A DNA stretch of 64,000 nt, from NCBI RefSeq assembly GCF_000014425.1, contig NC_008530.1:1830361-1894360 (forward strand), read 5' to 3'. The stretch's first letter is position 1. Each line of letters opens with the position of its first letter. Shown in pieces: positions 32,682 to 41,356 of this stretch. Below the pieces are notes generated by a model, which worked only from the letters and a program-made list of their open reading frames with translations, made no database searches and was not told the origin of the DNA. A program made the translations under genes and the position numbers. Source of the stretch: Lactobacillus gasseri ATCC 33323 = JCM 1131. GTDB lineage: Bacteria; Bacillota; Bacilli; Lactobacillales; Lactobacillaceae.

Positions 32682-33239
32682 CTATAATTCACGATTTGTC
32701 CCATCGTGTTCAACCTTAATTCTGACAATTAAGTGTAATAAGTTATATGCCAACGCAAAGATCAAAAGAAATAGCCAGAGAATATCTCTTGGAGCTAATG
32801 CAACTACTAATGACGCCACTACTATTCCCAAAAAAATTGCTATCATGCTATCGGCAAACTTCAGATTCTTATTCTTCAAGTCTTTACGTAAGACCGCATT
32901 AGTTTTAAAGCCCAAATATCCAGCACTGACAATTCCAAATGCCACTAATAAAAAATCTAAATTAACAAAGACAAAAATAATACTCATAAGCTCGTAAATT
33001 GTACCAAGAACAATAAAAATAATTTTTTGCGTGCGACTAATTACCTTACTATCTTCTAGCATTTGTTCCACATCAATCCAGAAATAAAGAATAACCGCCA
33101 CCACAATAAAAATGAGTAGCCAGCCGATGTTTTTTACAGTAAAAAAGACCATCATAACTACAATCAGCAAACTGATAAATCCAAAATACTTATCTTGCTT
33201 TTTTCTTTTTGCTAATTCAATCCATCTTTTATCGTCCAT
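32682..33239 (-). CDS. Multi-helix membrane protein, tandem paralogue A
   Basis: A 185-residue protein of unknown function. It begins with a charged N-terminus (MDDKRWIELAKRKKQDKYFG), followed by five to six helices, and ends in LIVRIKVEHDGTNREL. It starts after a good SD (AAGGTGAG) and lies 20 bases upstream of its paralogue on the same strand. Conserved acidic/arginine residues between helices two and three (DVEQMLEDSKVISR) could form a functional loop. The pair is divergent from copY but has no evident link to copper. Confidence 0.75.
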   Translation of the reverse strand: MDDKRWIELAKRKKQDKYFGFISLLIVVMMVFFTVKNIGWLLIFIVVAVILYFWIDVEQMLEDSKVISRTQKIIFIVLGTIYELMSIIFVFVNLDFLLVAFGIVSAGYLGFKTNAVLRKDLKNKNLKFADSMIAIFLGIVVASLVVALAPRDILWLFLLIFALAYNLLHLIVRIKVEHDGTNREL

Positions 33240-33339
33240 CTACTCACCTTCCCGTTTTAGTTGTCTAGATTTTACTATGAAATATTTGCTTTAACAATAT
33301 TTTAATCATATTTTTATACAAATTGTGTAGTTTTCATTG

Positions 33340-33379
33340 TTGACAAGCGTAAACATAAAGATATATGATTACAGTTGTA
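33340..33379 (+). promoter_or_regulatory. copY promoter with cop-box operator
   Basis: TTGACA (33340-33345) and TATGAT (33364-33369), with an 18-bp spacer, are followed immediately by TACAGTTGTA (33370-33379). This is a perfect match to the CopY operator TACANNTGTA overlapping the start point. Copper would release CopY and induce the operon. Confidence 0.92.
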
Positions 33380-33397
33380 AACGAAAGGAAAGTAAAA

Positions 33398-33832
33398 ATG
33401 AACGAAAAGAATTTATCTCCTATTTCAGACAGTGAATGGGAAGTAATGCGTATTGTCTGGACATTAGGTGAAACTCACACAAATCAAATCCTAAAAGAAC
33501 TTCAAGCAAAAAAGAATTGGTCAGACTCTACTATCAAAACACTAATTAGACGTTTAGTTCAGAAAGGCTGGTTAACTGCCAAGCACGAAGGACGACGTTA
33601 TACCTACACTGCTACTGTTAGTCAGACAGATATGATGTACAACGAAGCTAAATCCTTATTAAACCGAATGTGTGACATGCATAAGGGCGAAGTGATCTTA
33701 AAACTTTTAGAGGACTCACCTATTTCTAAAGGCGATTTAATGAAGATGCAAGAAGAAATTAGTCAAAAAGAAAAAACAGCACCGGACATGGTTCCATGCA
33801 ACTGCTTAAAAACCGGCTCTACTATTTGCTAG
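33398..33832 (+). CDS. copY: CopY-type copper-responsive repressor
   Basis: A 144-residue BlaI/MecI-CopY winged-helix repressor. ATG at 33398 follows AAAGGAAAG; an upstream start at 33365 would lie inside the operator. The DNA-binding domain reads ISDSEWEVMRIVWTLGETHTNQIL...WSDSTIKTLIRRLVQKGWL. The C-terminus has CNCLKTGSTIC, giving CxCx7C, rather than the usual CxCx4CxC, so the Cu(I)/Zn(II) switch site is altered and has only three Cys. It heads the copper operon and controls it through the cop box. Confidence 0.92.
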   Translation: MNEKNLSPISDSEWEVMRIVWTLGETHTNQILKELQAKKNWSDSTIKTLIRRLVQKGWLTAKHEGRRYTYTATVSQTDMMYNEAKSLLNRMCDMHKGEVILKLLEDSPISKGDLMKMQEEISQKEKTAPDMVPCNCLKTGSTIC

Positions 33833-33844
33833 GAGGACTTAAAA

Positions 33845-34222
33845 ATGAATACTAGTCAAATCATCGTCTTAATTATCGGAATAATTTTAATTGGCTTTAT
33901 TGTTTGGTGGTTCTTTGGCAAACATAAGGAAGCTACAGGAAGTGGAACTATTGTTAATGACGAACAAACTGCGACAATTGTAGTTAACGGTGGATACTCT
34001 CCTTCAACAGTAGTTCTAAAGAAAGGGATACCTGCACAAGTTAATTTTGATATGCGCGATTCTACTGCCTGTTTATCCCACGTTGTCTTTGAACAATTAG
34101 GCGTTAATAAAGATCTAACTAAACAAAAAATCACTACTGTCAATATTCCAACTGACAAAACTGGTACTTATAACTTTGCCTGCGGAATGGACATGTTTCA
34201 TGGAAAAGTAATTGTTAAATAA
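33845..34222 (+). CDS. Membrane-anchored cupredoxin-like protein
   Basis: A 125-residue protein. One N-terminal helix (about residues 5-24, IIVLIIGIILIGFIVWWFF) is followed by a short linker and a cupredoxin fold (about 40-125). Probable copper ligands are in ACLSHVVF and [12 protein letters not shown] (Cys, Met, His). It lies 12 bases after copY. It probably binds copper outside the membrane; orientation is inferred. A soluble paralogue follows, differing by loss of the anchor and by GCMNEIVF in place of ACLSHVVF. Confidence 0.85.
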   Translation: MNTSQIIVLIIGIILIGFIVWWFFGKHKEATGSGTIVNDEQTATIVVNGGYSPSTVVLKKGIPAQVNFDMRDSTACLSHVVFEQLGVNKDLTKQKITTVNIPTDKTGTYNFACGMDMFHGKVIVK

Positions 34223-34239
34223 AGAAAGGAACTACTAAA

Positions 34240-34527
34240 ATGAGTATTTTTTCAAAAAAACAAACTAAAAAAGTTGTTGTTAATGCAGAAAATCACGGCT
34301 ACAAACCAGATGTAATTACTTTTAAATCAGGTAAACCCGCACAAGTTAAGTTCATTCCTTCTGATAACATGGGCTGTATGAACGAGATTGTCTTCAAAGA
34401 TCTTGGTATTGACAAGGTTCTTGACGGTAAAAACGAAGTAGTTGTTAACATCCCAACTGATAAGCCAGGTACTTACAATTTTGCCTGCGGAATGGATATG
34501 TTCCATGGAAAGGTCGTTGTTAAATAA
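34240..34527 (+). CDS. Soluble cupredoxin-like copper-binding protein
   Basis: A 95-residue single cupredoxin domain without signal peptide or anchor. It has the ligand segment [12 protein letters not shown] identical to its neighbour, and [10 protein letters not shown] upstream. Its stop overlaps the ATPase start (TAATG), so stoichiometric translation with the pump is likely. The ATPase lacks its own metal-binding domain, so this small protein may act as cytoplasmic copper carrier to the pump (inference). Cupredoxins in the cytoplasm are unusual. Confidence 0.85.
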   Translation: MSIFSKKQTKKVVVNAENHGYKPDVITFKSGKPAQVKFIPSDNMGCMNEIVFKDLGIDKVLDGKNEVVVNIPTDKPGTYNFACGMDMFHGKVVVK

Positions 34528-36461
34528 TGAAACTATCAAATATTAAGCGTTTTTGGATATCATTCATCCTATCTATTCCAATGCTTATTCAAATGTTCGC
34601 CATGCCTTTTCATTGGATGATGCCAGGATATAACTGGATTGCGCTTATTACGACTACGATCATTATGGCGATTTCTGCCCTACCTTATTGGAAAAGTGCA
34701 ATTGCTGCTTTCAAAAAGCACAGTGCTAATATGAACACCCTAGTTGCTACAGGTACAGCAGTTGCTTACTTCTATAGTATCTTTGCGATGATTACCAACC
34801 GTCCAGTTTACTTTGAAAGTGCAGCCTTTGTTACTGTCTTTGTCCTACTTGGTGATGCGATGGAAGAAAAGATGCACGATAACGCATCAAACGCTCTAGG
34901 TAAATTGATGGGCTTGCAAGCAAAAGATGCCGAAGTTCAAAGAGATGGTAAGTTCGTTAAACTTCCACTTGATCAAGTTAAAGTTGGCGACATTATCCGC
35001 GTTAAGCCAGGTGAAAAGATTCCAGTTGATGGCGAAATCTTAGAAGGTGTTACAACGCTTGATGAATCAATGGTTACCGGCGAAAGTATGCCAGTTGTCA
35101 AAAAAGTTGGTGACACCGTTGTAGGTTCCACTATTAATAGTAACGGCACAATTACTTTCAAAGCCACTAAGGTGGGCTCCGACACAATGCTCGCTCAAAT
35201 TGTTGACTTAGTTAAAAAAGCGCAAACTAGTCACGCTCCAATTCAAAATTTAACAGATAAGATATCCAATATCTTTGTTCCAGCTGTAATGATTATCGCT
35301 ATTTTAACTTTTATTATCTGGTATTCATTTTTAGGTGCGACTGCTGTAGAAGCCATGCTATTTGCCGTTAGCGTTATCGTCATTGCCTGCCCATGTGCTT
35401 TAGGTTTAGCCACACCAACCGCATTAATGGTCGGAACTGCTCGCAGCGCCAAAATGGGCGTCTTAATCAAAAACGGTGAAGTATTACAAGAAGTTAGCGA
35501 CTTAGATACAGTTGTATTTGATAAAACTGGTACTATCACAGTCGGTAAGCCAGAGGTGACTGACGTTGTAGGTGATCAAAAGCAAGTTCTAACTATTGCT
35601 GCTAGCCTAGAAGAGTCCTCGGAGCACCCTCTTGCTACAGCAATTGTCAAAAAAGCTGAAACTGAAAAATTAGCAATTGAAAAAGTTGATGATTTTGAAG
35701 CAATTGAAGGTAAAGGCGTTAAGGCTAACTACAATGGTCAAACTGCTTTTGTTGGTAGTGATCGCTTACTGGCAGATGTTGATATTTCCCAGGAAATGTC
35801 ACAAAAAGGTACTGCCTTACAAAATGAAGCTAAAACGGTAGTCTATGTTGGCTTAGACGGGAAAATTATTGGCTTAGTTGCTATTCAAGATGTACCAAAG
35901 CCAAGTTCACATGAAGCTATTAAAGAGCTAAGAGAGCGTGGTTTAAAGACCATCATGCTTACAGGAGACAATAAGAATGTCGCTGAAGCTATTGCTAAAC
36001 AAGTAGGTATTGACCAAGTCATTGCTGGAGTTTTACCTAATGAAAAAGCAATGCACATTCAAGAACTCCAAGAACAAGGTAAGAAAGTTGCTTTTGTAGG
36101 TGACGGAATTAATGATGCTCCAGCACTTTCAACTGCTGATGTTGGAATCGCTATGGGATCAGGAACTGACATTGCCATTGACTCTGGTGGTATCGTCTTA
36201 GTTCAAAATGACCTACGTGGTGTTGTTCGCGCACTTGATATTTCTAAGAAGACATTTAACAGAATTAAGTTGAACCTCTTCTGGGCTCTAATTTACAATA
36301 CAATTGGTATTCCAATTGCAGCAGGATTATTTGTTGGCTTAGGATTTACTCTTAGTCCTGAATTAGCTGGTTTAGCTATGGCATTTTCATCCGTTTCTGT
36401 AGTTGGTAGTTCATTGATGCTTAATAAAACAAAAATTGCTGGTGATACAGCTAAAGCATAG
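34527..36461 (+). CDS. copA: Copper-translocating P1B-type ATPase without N-terminal metal-binding domain
   Basis: A 644-residue heavy-metal P-type ATPase. It has the transmembrane metal motif [10 protein letters not shown], phosphorylation site DKTGT, TGES in the actuator domain, SSEHPLATA (HP motif) and [13 protein letters not shown] indicates Cu(I). The N-terminus starts directly with membrane helices ([19 protein letters not shown]); no CxxC HMA domain or His-rich region is present. It is the last gene of copY-cupredoxin-cupredoxin-ATPase, translationally coupled to the soluble cupredoxin. It exports copper for detoxification. Confidence 0.94.
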   Translation: MKLSNIKRFWISFILSIPMLIQMFAMPFHWMMPGYNWIALITTTIIMAISALPYWKSAIAAFKKHSANMNTLVATGTAVAYFYSIFAMITNRPVYFESAAFVTVFVLLGDAMEEKMHDNASNALGKLMGLQAKDAEVQRDGKFVKLPLDQVKVGDIIRVKPGEKIPVDGEILEGVTTLDESMVTGESMPVVKKVGDTVVGSTINSNGTITFKATKVGSDTMLAQIVDLVKKAQTSHAPIQNLTDKISNIFVPAVMIIAILTFIIWYSFLGATAVEAMLFAVSVIVIACPCALGLATPTALMVGTARSAKMGVLIKNGEVLQEVSDLDTVVFDKTGTITVGKPEVTDVVGDQKQVLTIAASLEESSEHPLATAIVKKAETEKLAIEKVDDFEAIEGKGVKANYNGQTAFVGSDRLLADVDISQEMSQKGTALQNEAKTVVYVGLDGKIIGLVAIQDVPKPSSHEAIKELRERGLKTIMLTGDNKNVAEAIAKQVGIDQVIAGVLPNEKAMHIQELQEQGKKVAFVGDGINDAPALSTADVGIAMGSGTDIAIDSGGIVLVQNDLRGVVRALDISKKTFNRIKLNLFWALIYNTIGIPIAAGLFVGLGFTLSPELAGLAMAFSSVSVVGSSLMLNKTKIAGDTAKA

Positions 36462-36471
36462 TTAGATAACC

Positions 36472-36511
36472 AAAACGGCCTAGTATCAATTTAGATACTG
36501 GGCCGTTTTTT
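36472..36511. terminator. Bidirectional terminator
   Basis: AAAACGGCC-AGTATC pairs with GATACT-GGGCCGTTTT between the copper operon and the convergent rgg gene. Confidence 0.9.
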
Positions 36512-36514
36512 AGT

Positions 36515-37381
36515 CTATTGTTCTTTATATTTATCCAAAAATTTTATCATCTCTTTACCAAAAGCTGACATCCCACCCCATTCAAAACTTTTTAGAATCA
36601 ATTTACACTTCTTTAAATGTCTTGCCTTTCTATCAGTGTGATAAGCAATTAGTTCTTCATAAAAAGTAAGCATTTCACGATAAAGAAAAAATTCAGGGAT
36701 AACCTTAATTTGCTGGCCTAGACTGATAAGCTTATTTGTTTCATTATATTTTTTCTCTTCAATTCCCTGCTTTAATACATTCAGTATAATCGCAAATAAA
36801 ATTTCGTCTTGCCTTTCGACTTTTTTCTTTTTTAATGCTTTAACAATCTGTCTAATTATTTGCTGATTACTATCAAAATCATATAAATCTACAAAATTCG
36901 CATAGACTGATAATTTATAAGTATCATATTCTGGCATTAAGAATATCTTTTCTTTTAGCTGATTTCTTAAATTAATGTCAAAAGTTTCAGGATCGTCTTT
37001 TTCTGATTCTAAAACACCATCAATTATCAGCAGCATATCTTTCTTCATATCAGCTTCGACATCTAATTTAACAGCTTTTGCCTTAATTTTTTTAATTTGA
37101 GCTAATGAATTATCTGCATAATTAGCTTTAGTTATTTCCTCAAAAATGGCATTAACTTTATTTACCTGCTCTTGATGTGGATCTATTTCTAGTTTTTCAA
37201 AAAAAGTCTTAACTGAAATGGCATTATGCGTTAGAAGCAATAACAAATCATCAGCAGTAATTCGATGAATATTCTTTTCAACTTTAGAATAGTAAGACTG
37301 ACTAACAATTCCAGCCGAAAACTCTTTCTGATTTTTATTTTGTTTTACGCGATATTCTTTAAGCAATTCACCAACAGTCAT
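36515..37381 (-). CDS. Rgg/GadR/MutR-family transcriptional regulator (Rgg-1)
   Basis: A 288-residue regulator with an N-terminal XRE helix-turn-helix (VGELLKEYRVKQNKNQKEFS...QSYYSKVEKNIHRITADDLL, about residues 3-55) and an all-alpha C-terminal repeat domain typical of peptide-sensing Rgg proteins. It is divergent from pepO, with about 98 bp between. No small hydrophobic-peptide gene was found next to it. In Streptococcus pyogenes PepO degrades SHP pheromones sensed by Rgg2/3, so the pairing is suggestive. A second, related Rgg is at 51.1-52.0 kb. Confidence 0.88.
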   Translation of the reverse strand: MTVGELLKEYRVKQNKNQKEFSAGIVSQSYYSKVEKNIHRITADDLLLLLTHNAISVKTFFEKLEIDPHQEQVNKVNAIFEEITKANYADNSLAQIKKIKAKAVKLDVEADMKKDMLLIIDGVLESEKDDPETFDINLRNQLKEKIFLMPEYDTYKLSVYANFVDLYDFDSNQQIIRQIVKALKKKKVERQDEILFAIILNVLKQGIEEKKYNETNKLISLGQQIKVIPEFFLYREMLTFYEELIAYHTDRKARHLKKCKLILKSFEWGGMSAFGKEMIKFLDKYKEQ

Positions 37382-37479
37382 TTTGGCACCTCAAAATAAT
37401 TCGAATACGACTATTCTAGAAATAATTTTACTTTCTTGATATTATGAAAGCAACATTAAATTTAAAGGAGTAATCAGTT

Positions 37480-39426
37480 ATGAACAGATTTAAAATTCGT
37501 GGCGGACTTGGTGATTCTGCCGTAGCAAACCCTGACGTTAAATTACAAGATAACTTATACTTAGCTACTAATTCAAACTGGCTTGAACATGCAGAAATTC
37601 CAGCTGACCGTCCCATGATTGGTGGCTTCACAGAGTTAGACATCAAGGTTAAAAAGCAATTGTCACAAGATTTTGATAACTTTGCTTCTAACGACAAATC
37701 ACTTCCTAAGATTGCAAATCTAGATAAAGCTGTTCGGCTTTATCAACTTGCACTGGACTTTAAGCAAAGAAATGCGGACGGCGCTCAACCTATCCAAACA
37801 GACTTACAAAAGCTTACTTCTCTAAAGAACTTTTCAGATTTTGATAAACATACTGTTGATCTAGTTAAGTCTGCACTTGCTTTTCCTTTTAATCTTAGCG
37901 TTGATGTTGATATGAAAAATACAACTAAGAATGCTCTCTACTTTAGTTCGCCAGAAACATTCTTACCTGATGCTGGCAACTACAAAGATTCTTCTGCTGA
38001 TCAATTACTAACTATTTTTGAAAAACAATCAGTGCAACTTTTAAAACTAGCTGGCTTTAATGAAAACGAAAGTAAAAAATACGCCGCTAATGCTATTAAA
38101 TTCGATAAACTCTTAGCCAAATATAAAAAATCACAAGAAGAATTAAACGATATTGCTGGTATTTATAATCCTTACTCAATTTCCGACTTTAAAGCAGCTT
38201 TTACTAACATGAATATTGATCAATTGCTTAATGGGCTACTTCCTAATTCACCTGAAAAGGTAATTATAACTGAACCTAAATTCTTGCAGCACATTAATGA
38301 ACTATTAAGTCCTGATAAATTTGAGGAACTGAAGAGTTGGCTTGTAGTTACCTTCATTAATCATTATGCTACTTATCTTTCTCAAGAATTTCGTGAAGCG
38401 GCCTTTGCTTACGATCATGCAGTATATGGAGCAAAAGAATTGCAAAGCCAAGCCCAGCATGCTTATGGGATTGCTAATAATATACTAGGCGAAGTCATTG
38501 GTCTCTACTATGGTCAAACTTACTTTGGACCAGAAGCCAAAGCAGACGTGGAACAAATGATAAGAAAAATTCTTGCAACTTACAAAGCAAGACTCCAGAC
38601 TAACGACTGGCTTACGTCTTCTACACAAAAGCAAGCTCTAAAAAAGCTCGATGCAATTACGTTAAAAATTGGTTATCCAGATAAACTTAGCGACCTATAT
38701 GATCAAATTCAAGTATCATCAGAAAAATCTTTATATGAAAACATTATCGCTGCTAATCAAACCCAACTCGTCCATAATTTTAGCCAATTAAACAAACCCG
38801 TTGATCGAACTCTTTGGGGAGCAGATCTTCCAGCAAATGAGATTAATGCAGGTTATAATCCAACAAATAATGATATTACTTTCCCTGCAGGAATCTTGCA
38901 AAAGCCTTTTTATAGTCTAGATAATACCCTAAGTGAAAACTTAGGTGGTATTGGAGCTGTTATCGGTCATGAAATTACGCATGCTTTCGATCCAAATGGT
39001 TCTAAATTTGATGAAGTCGGCAATATTCGTAATTGGTGGAGTGACGAGGATTATGTTAAGTTTAATGAACTGTCCAAATCTGAAATCACTTTATTTGATG
39101 GTATTGTCTGTGGCGGAATTAAAACAAATGGTAATCTAACTGTTGGTGAAAATGTAGCTGACTTAGGTGGCCTTACAGCTGCAGTAGAAACTGCCAAAAA
39201 AGAAAATGGTAATTTGCAAGAAGTATTTCAAAGCTGGGCTAAAATCTGGCGTGGTAAAATGACGCCCCAAGTTAGAAAAACGCTCATTGCCTATGACCCA
39301 CATGCACCACGAGAGCTTAGGACAAATGTTACTGCCCAATCTATTGATGACTTTTATACAGCTTTTGATATTACGCCTGGCGATGGCATGTGGCTTGATC
39401 CTGAAAAACGAGTACATATTTGGTAA
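37480..39426 (+). CDS. pepO: M13-family endopeptidase PepO
   Basis: A 648-residue zinc metallopeptidase. The HEITHAFD segment (HExxH) and downstream ENVADLGGL (ExxxD) supply zinc ligands. NEINAGYNPTNNDITFPAGIL and PREIRTN-like PHAPRELRTNV are also typical of neprilysin-type PepO. The length is normal. There is no signal peptide, as in other lactobacilli, so it acts on oligopeptides in the cytoplasm. SD AAGGAG lies eight bases before ATG. It is divergent from the Rgg-1 gene. Confidence 0.95.
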   Translation: MNRFKIRGGLGDSAVANPDVKLQDNLYLATNSNWLEHAEIPADRPMIGGFTELDIKVKKQLSQDFDNFASNDKSLPKIANLDKAVRLYQLALDFKQRNADGAQPIQTDLQKLTSLKNFSDFDKHTVDLVKSALAFPFNLSVDVDMKNTTKNALYFSSPETFLPDAGNYKDSSADQLLTIFEKQSVQLLKLAGFNENESKKYAANAIKFDKLLAKYKKSQEELNDIAGIYNPYSISDFKAAFTNMNIDQLLNGLLPNSPEKVIITEPKFLQHINELLSPDKFEELKSWLVVTFINHYATYLSQEFREAAFAYDHAVYGAKELQSQAQHAYGIANNILGEVIGLYYGQTYFGPEAKADVEQMIRKILATYKARLQTNDWLTSSTQKQALKKLDAITLKIGYPDKLSDLYDQIQVSSEKSLYENIIAANQTQLVHNFSQLNKPVDRTLWGADLPANEINAGYNPTNNDITFPAGILQKPFYSLDNTLSENLGGIGAVIGHEITHAFDPNGSKFDEVGNIRNWWSDEDYVKFNELSKSEITLFDGIVCGGIKTNGNLTVGENVADLGGLTAAVETAKKENGNLQEVFQSWAKIWRGKMTPQVRKTLIAYDPHAPRELRTNVTAQSIDDFYTAFDITPGDGMWLDPEKRVHIW

Positions 39427-39494
39427 TTAAAAGTTTTCATCATAAAGTAAGTTTTTGCAAGAAGTCTGATAAATTTACTTTACGAGGTAAAAAT

Positions 39495-39578
39495 ATGAAA
39501 CCTGAGTTAATTAACAGACCGCAATATTTAAACAAACTAATTGATTTTATTGCTACAAAAGATTGGTTACTAAATTAA
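39495..39578 (+). pseudogene. 27-codon remnant of an AAA-type ATPase gene
   Basis: After an SD (GAGGTAAAA) a short frame reads MKPELINRPQYLNKLIDFI and stops after 27 codons. The start resembles the N-terminus of a common bacterial AAA ATPase family (xRPxYLNKLIxF), but the P-loop that should follow is missing. A terminator begins six bases after the stop. It is best read as the leftover 5' end of a deleted gene. Confidence 0.5.
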
Positions 39579-39584
39579 AAACGC

Positions 39585-39632
39585 AAAAAAGACTGAATCT
39601 AGAGATATCAAAATCTCGATTCAGTCTTTTTT
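39585..39632. terminator. Bidirectional terminator
   Basis: AAAAAAGACTGAATC pairs with GATTCAGTCTTTTTT, with an inner GAGAT/ATCTC pair, forming a long stem between convergent units. Confidence 0.92.
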
Positions 39633-39634
39633 AG

Positions 39635-41113
39635 TTAGTCTAATTTTTCACCCATTGCTTGTTCACGTTTAGCTTCACGTTTTCTAAGCCATGGTAAAAC
39701 GAATCCTAATCCAAACAATACTACAACAGTAATAATGTTCATCCATAATTGGTGAGTAAAGGCCTTAGTGCCTACTGCAACGTTTTGAGGGATAAATCCT
39801 AAAGTAGCACAGACAAAGGTAAATAGTAAGCACCAACCACCAACAGTTAAAGCACCAGCCTTATTTTTAATAAAGACATAGTCTGAGTGGTACTTATCTT
39901 GGTGCATTCTCATTGCTACAAAAGCAAAGAATACCCAACAAGTCTTATATGGTGAAATAATTCCGTTAACGTTCAATAGCCAGTTATAGATGGTATTAAT
40001 GTTAGGCAACGTTCCTGTTAAGAGTAATAAGAACAAGCTAAGTCCAACAGTAAATGTGTACGAGTGAATTGGACGTCCATTCTTGTTTTTCTTAGTAAGC
40101 CATTTAGGCATGAACTTAGAACCAACATCCCCTGCAAATACACGACTTGATGCATCAAGTAACACTGCAAGTTGAGCCATCATGAAGATTGCTTGCACAA
40201 CCGCAAAGATGTACATTAACACCTTACCTACACCTAAGCTTTCACCAAGTAATTGGAAAGCGTAGTAAGGTCCATTCATCTTGAAGTCATGTGGAATATG
40301 GTGAGCGTTAAAGAACATTGCTAAAGCCAAGGTTCCAAAAATCGTTAAGAAACCAGTCATAATAGCAAGCATCCACATTGCTTTTGGAAAATCTCTCTTA
40401 GGATTCTTCATTTGTTGTACGTAAGGTGCAGCAAGTTCAGCACCAGACATTGCAAAGATCAAAAGACCAGTAGTTGAGAAGTAATTCAAACTGAATGAAG
40501 GCTTAAATGCTCCCCAGTTAAATGGTTGAGTTGCAATATGGTGTCCATGCATTACTGACCATGCAGCAAGCAATACAAAGAGCATTGACATAATGAACAT
40601 TGCTCCCCCACCAATTAAAGAAAGAATTTCTAGTGAATTACGAAGTTTGTTTTCTAATAAAATAAAGATCAAAATGATCACAAAAGTTAAGATTCCGAAC
40701 CAAAAGGTCGACATCTTCTTGTCTAAGCTGTTGTTGCCAAAAATCATCCAGCTAAATGAAACAATAACTGAGTTTGATACATCAACGATATATGGCACAC
40801 TCTGCACCCAATACATCCAAGAGGTCCAGTATCCTAAGGTATCGTTTGTACTTCTTCTGACCCAAGAAGCAAGTCCACCGTCTTGATTATCAAAAGTCAA
40901 ACTCATCTGACTACTAATCAATGCGTAAGGAATAACGTAAGTAAATAAAAGAAAGATCCAAGAAATTACAACTGAAAGTCCTTGGTTTTGAAATGGATAG
41001 AAGATATTTTCAAAACTAATAATCGTTACAAAGTCAATCAGCGCAATAACAGGCCAACTCATATAGTGCTTTTTATTCGGTTCTAAATCATTTAAGACAT
41101 CTGGTTTATCCAA
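39635..41113 (-). CDS. APC-family amino-acid permease (antiporter-like)
   Basis: A 492-residue transporter with about 12-14 helices of the glutamate:GABA-antiporter-like APC branch (SFENIFYPFQNQGLSVV, DGGLASWVRRSTNDTLGYWTSWMYWVQ, FAMSGAELAAPYVQQMKNPKRDFPKA). The start codon is TTG, ten bases after GGAGG; no better start is available. It is divergent from the ornithine-type decarboxylase gene, so an amino-acid/amine exchange role (for example ornithine/putrescine) is likely but inferred. The expected acid-resistance pair would consume protons inside the cell. Confidence 0.85.
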   Translation of the reverse strand: MDKPDVLNDLEPNKKHYMSWPVIALIDFVTIISFENIFYPFQNQGLSVVISWIFLLFTYVIPYALISSQMSLTFDNQDGGLASWVRRSTNDTLGYWTSWMYWVQSVPYIVDVSNSVIVSFSWMIFGNNSLDKKMSTFWFGILTFVIILIFILLENKLRNSLEILSLIGGGAMFIMSMLFVLLAAWSVMHGHHIATQPFNWGAFKPSFSLNYFSTTGLLIFAMSGAELAAPYVQQMKNPKRDFPKAMWMLAIMTGFLTIFGTLALAMFFNAHHIPHDFKMNGPYYAFQLLGESLGVGKVLMYIFAVVQAIFMMAQLAVLLDASSRVFAGDVGSKFMPKWLTKKNKNGRPIHSYTFTVGLSLFLLLLTGTLPNINTIYNWLLNVNGIISPYKTCWVFFAFVAMRMHQDKYHSDYVFIKNKAGALTVGGWCLLFTFVCATLGFIPQNVAVGTKAFTHQLWMNIITVVVLFGLGFVLPWLRKREAKREQAMGEKLD

Positions 41114-41356
41114 TTTTCAATTTCCTCCAAAATTAAAATATTTATCTAAATCCAACGTTTTAAATTTGGAGGCTTCAAAACTATCATTAAAGTATTCAAA
41201 ATCACTTGTAGAAATCCTCTATAAATCGCTATAATTTATGCCGTAGTCTTCTTGCAAATAAAATTGCGTACAAAAACGTTCGCACAAAATTATAAGGATT
41301 TATAAAAATTTTGCAAGTCTATTTTAGAAAATATAGTAGGAAAACAAGGTGATTAA
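41114..41356. promoter_or_regulatory. Divergent promoter region of permease and decarboxylase
   Basis: The stretch is 243 AT-rich bases. The best rightward promoter is TTGTAG (41206-41211), an 18-bp spacer and TATAAT (41230-41235). That leaves a leader of about 115 bases, ending in SD AAGGTG. No riboswitch class or gene is recognised in the leader. Confidence 0.45.

Noticed and set aside
33311..33333. Second cop box (TACAAATTGTGTA) upstream of copY
   Set aside because: The half-sites are one base too far apart for TACANNTGTA; only the site at 33370-33379 is exact.
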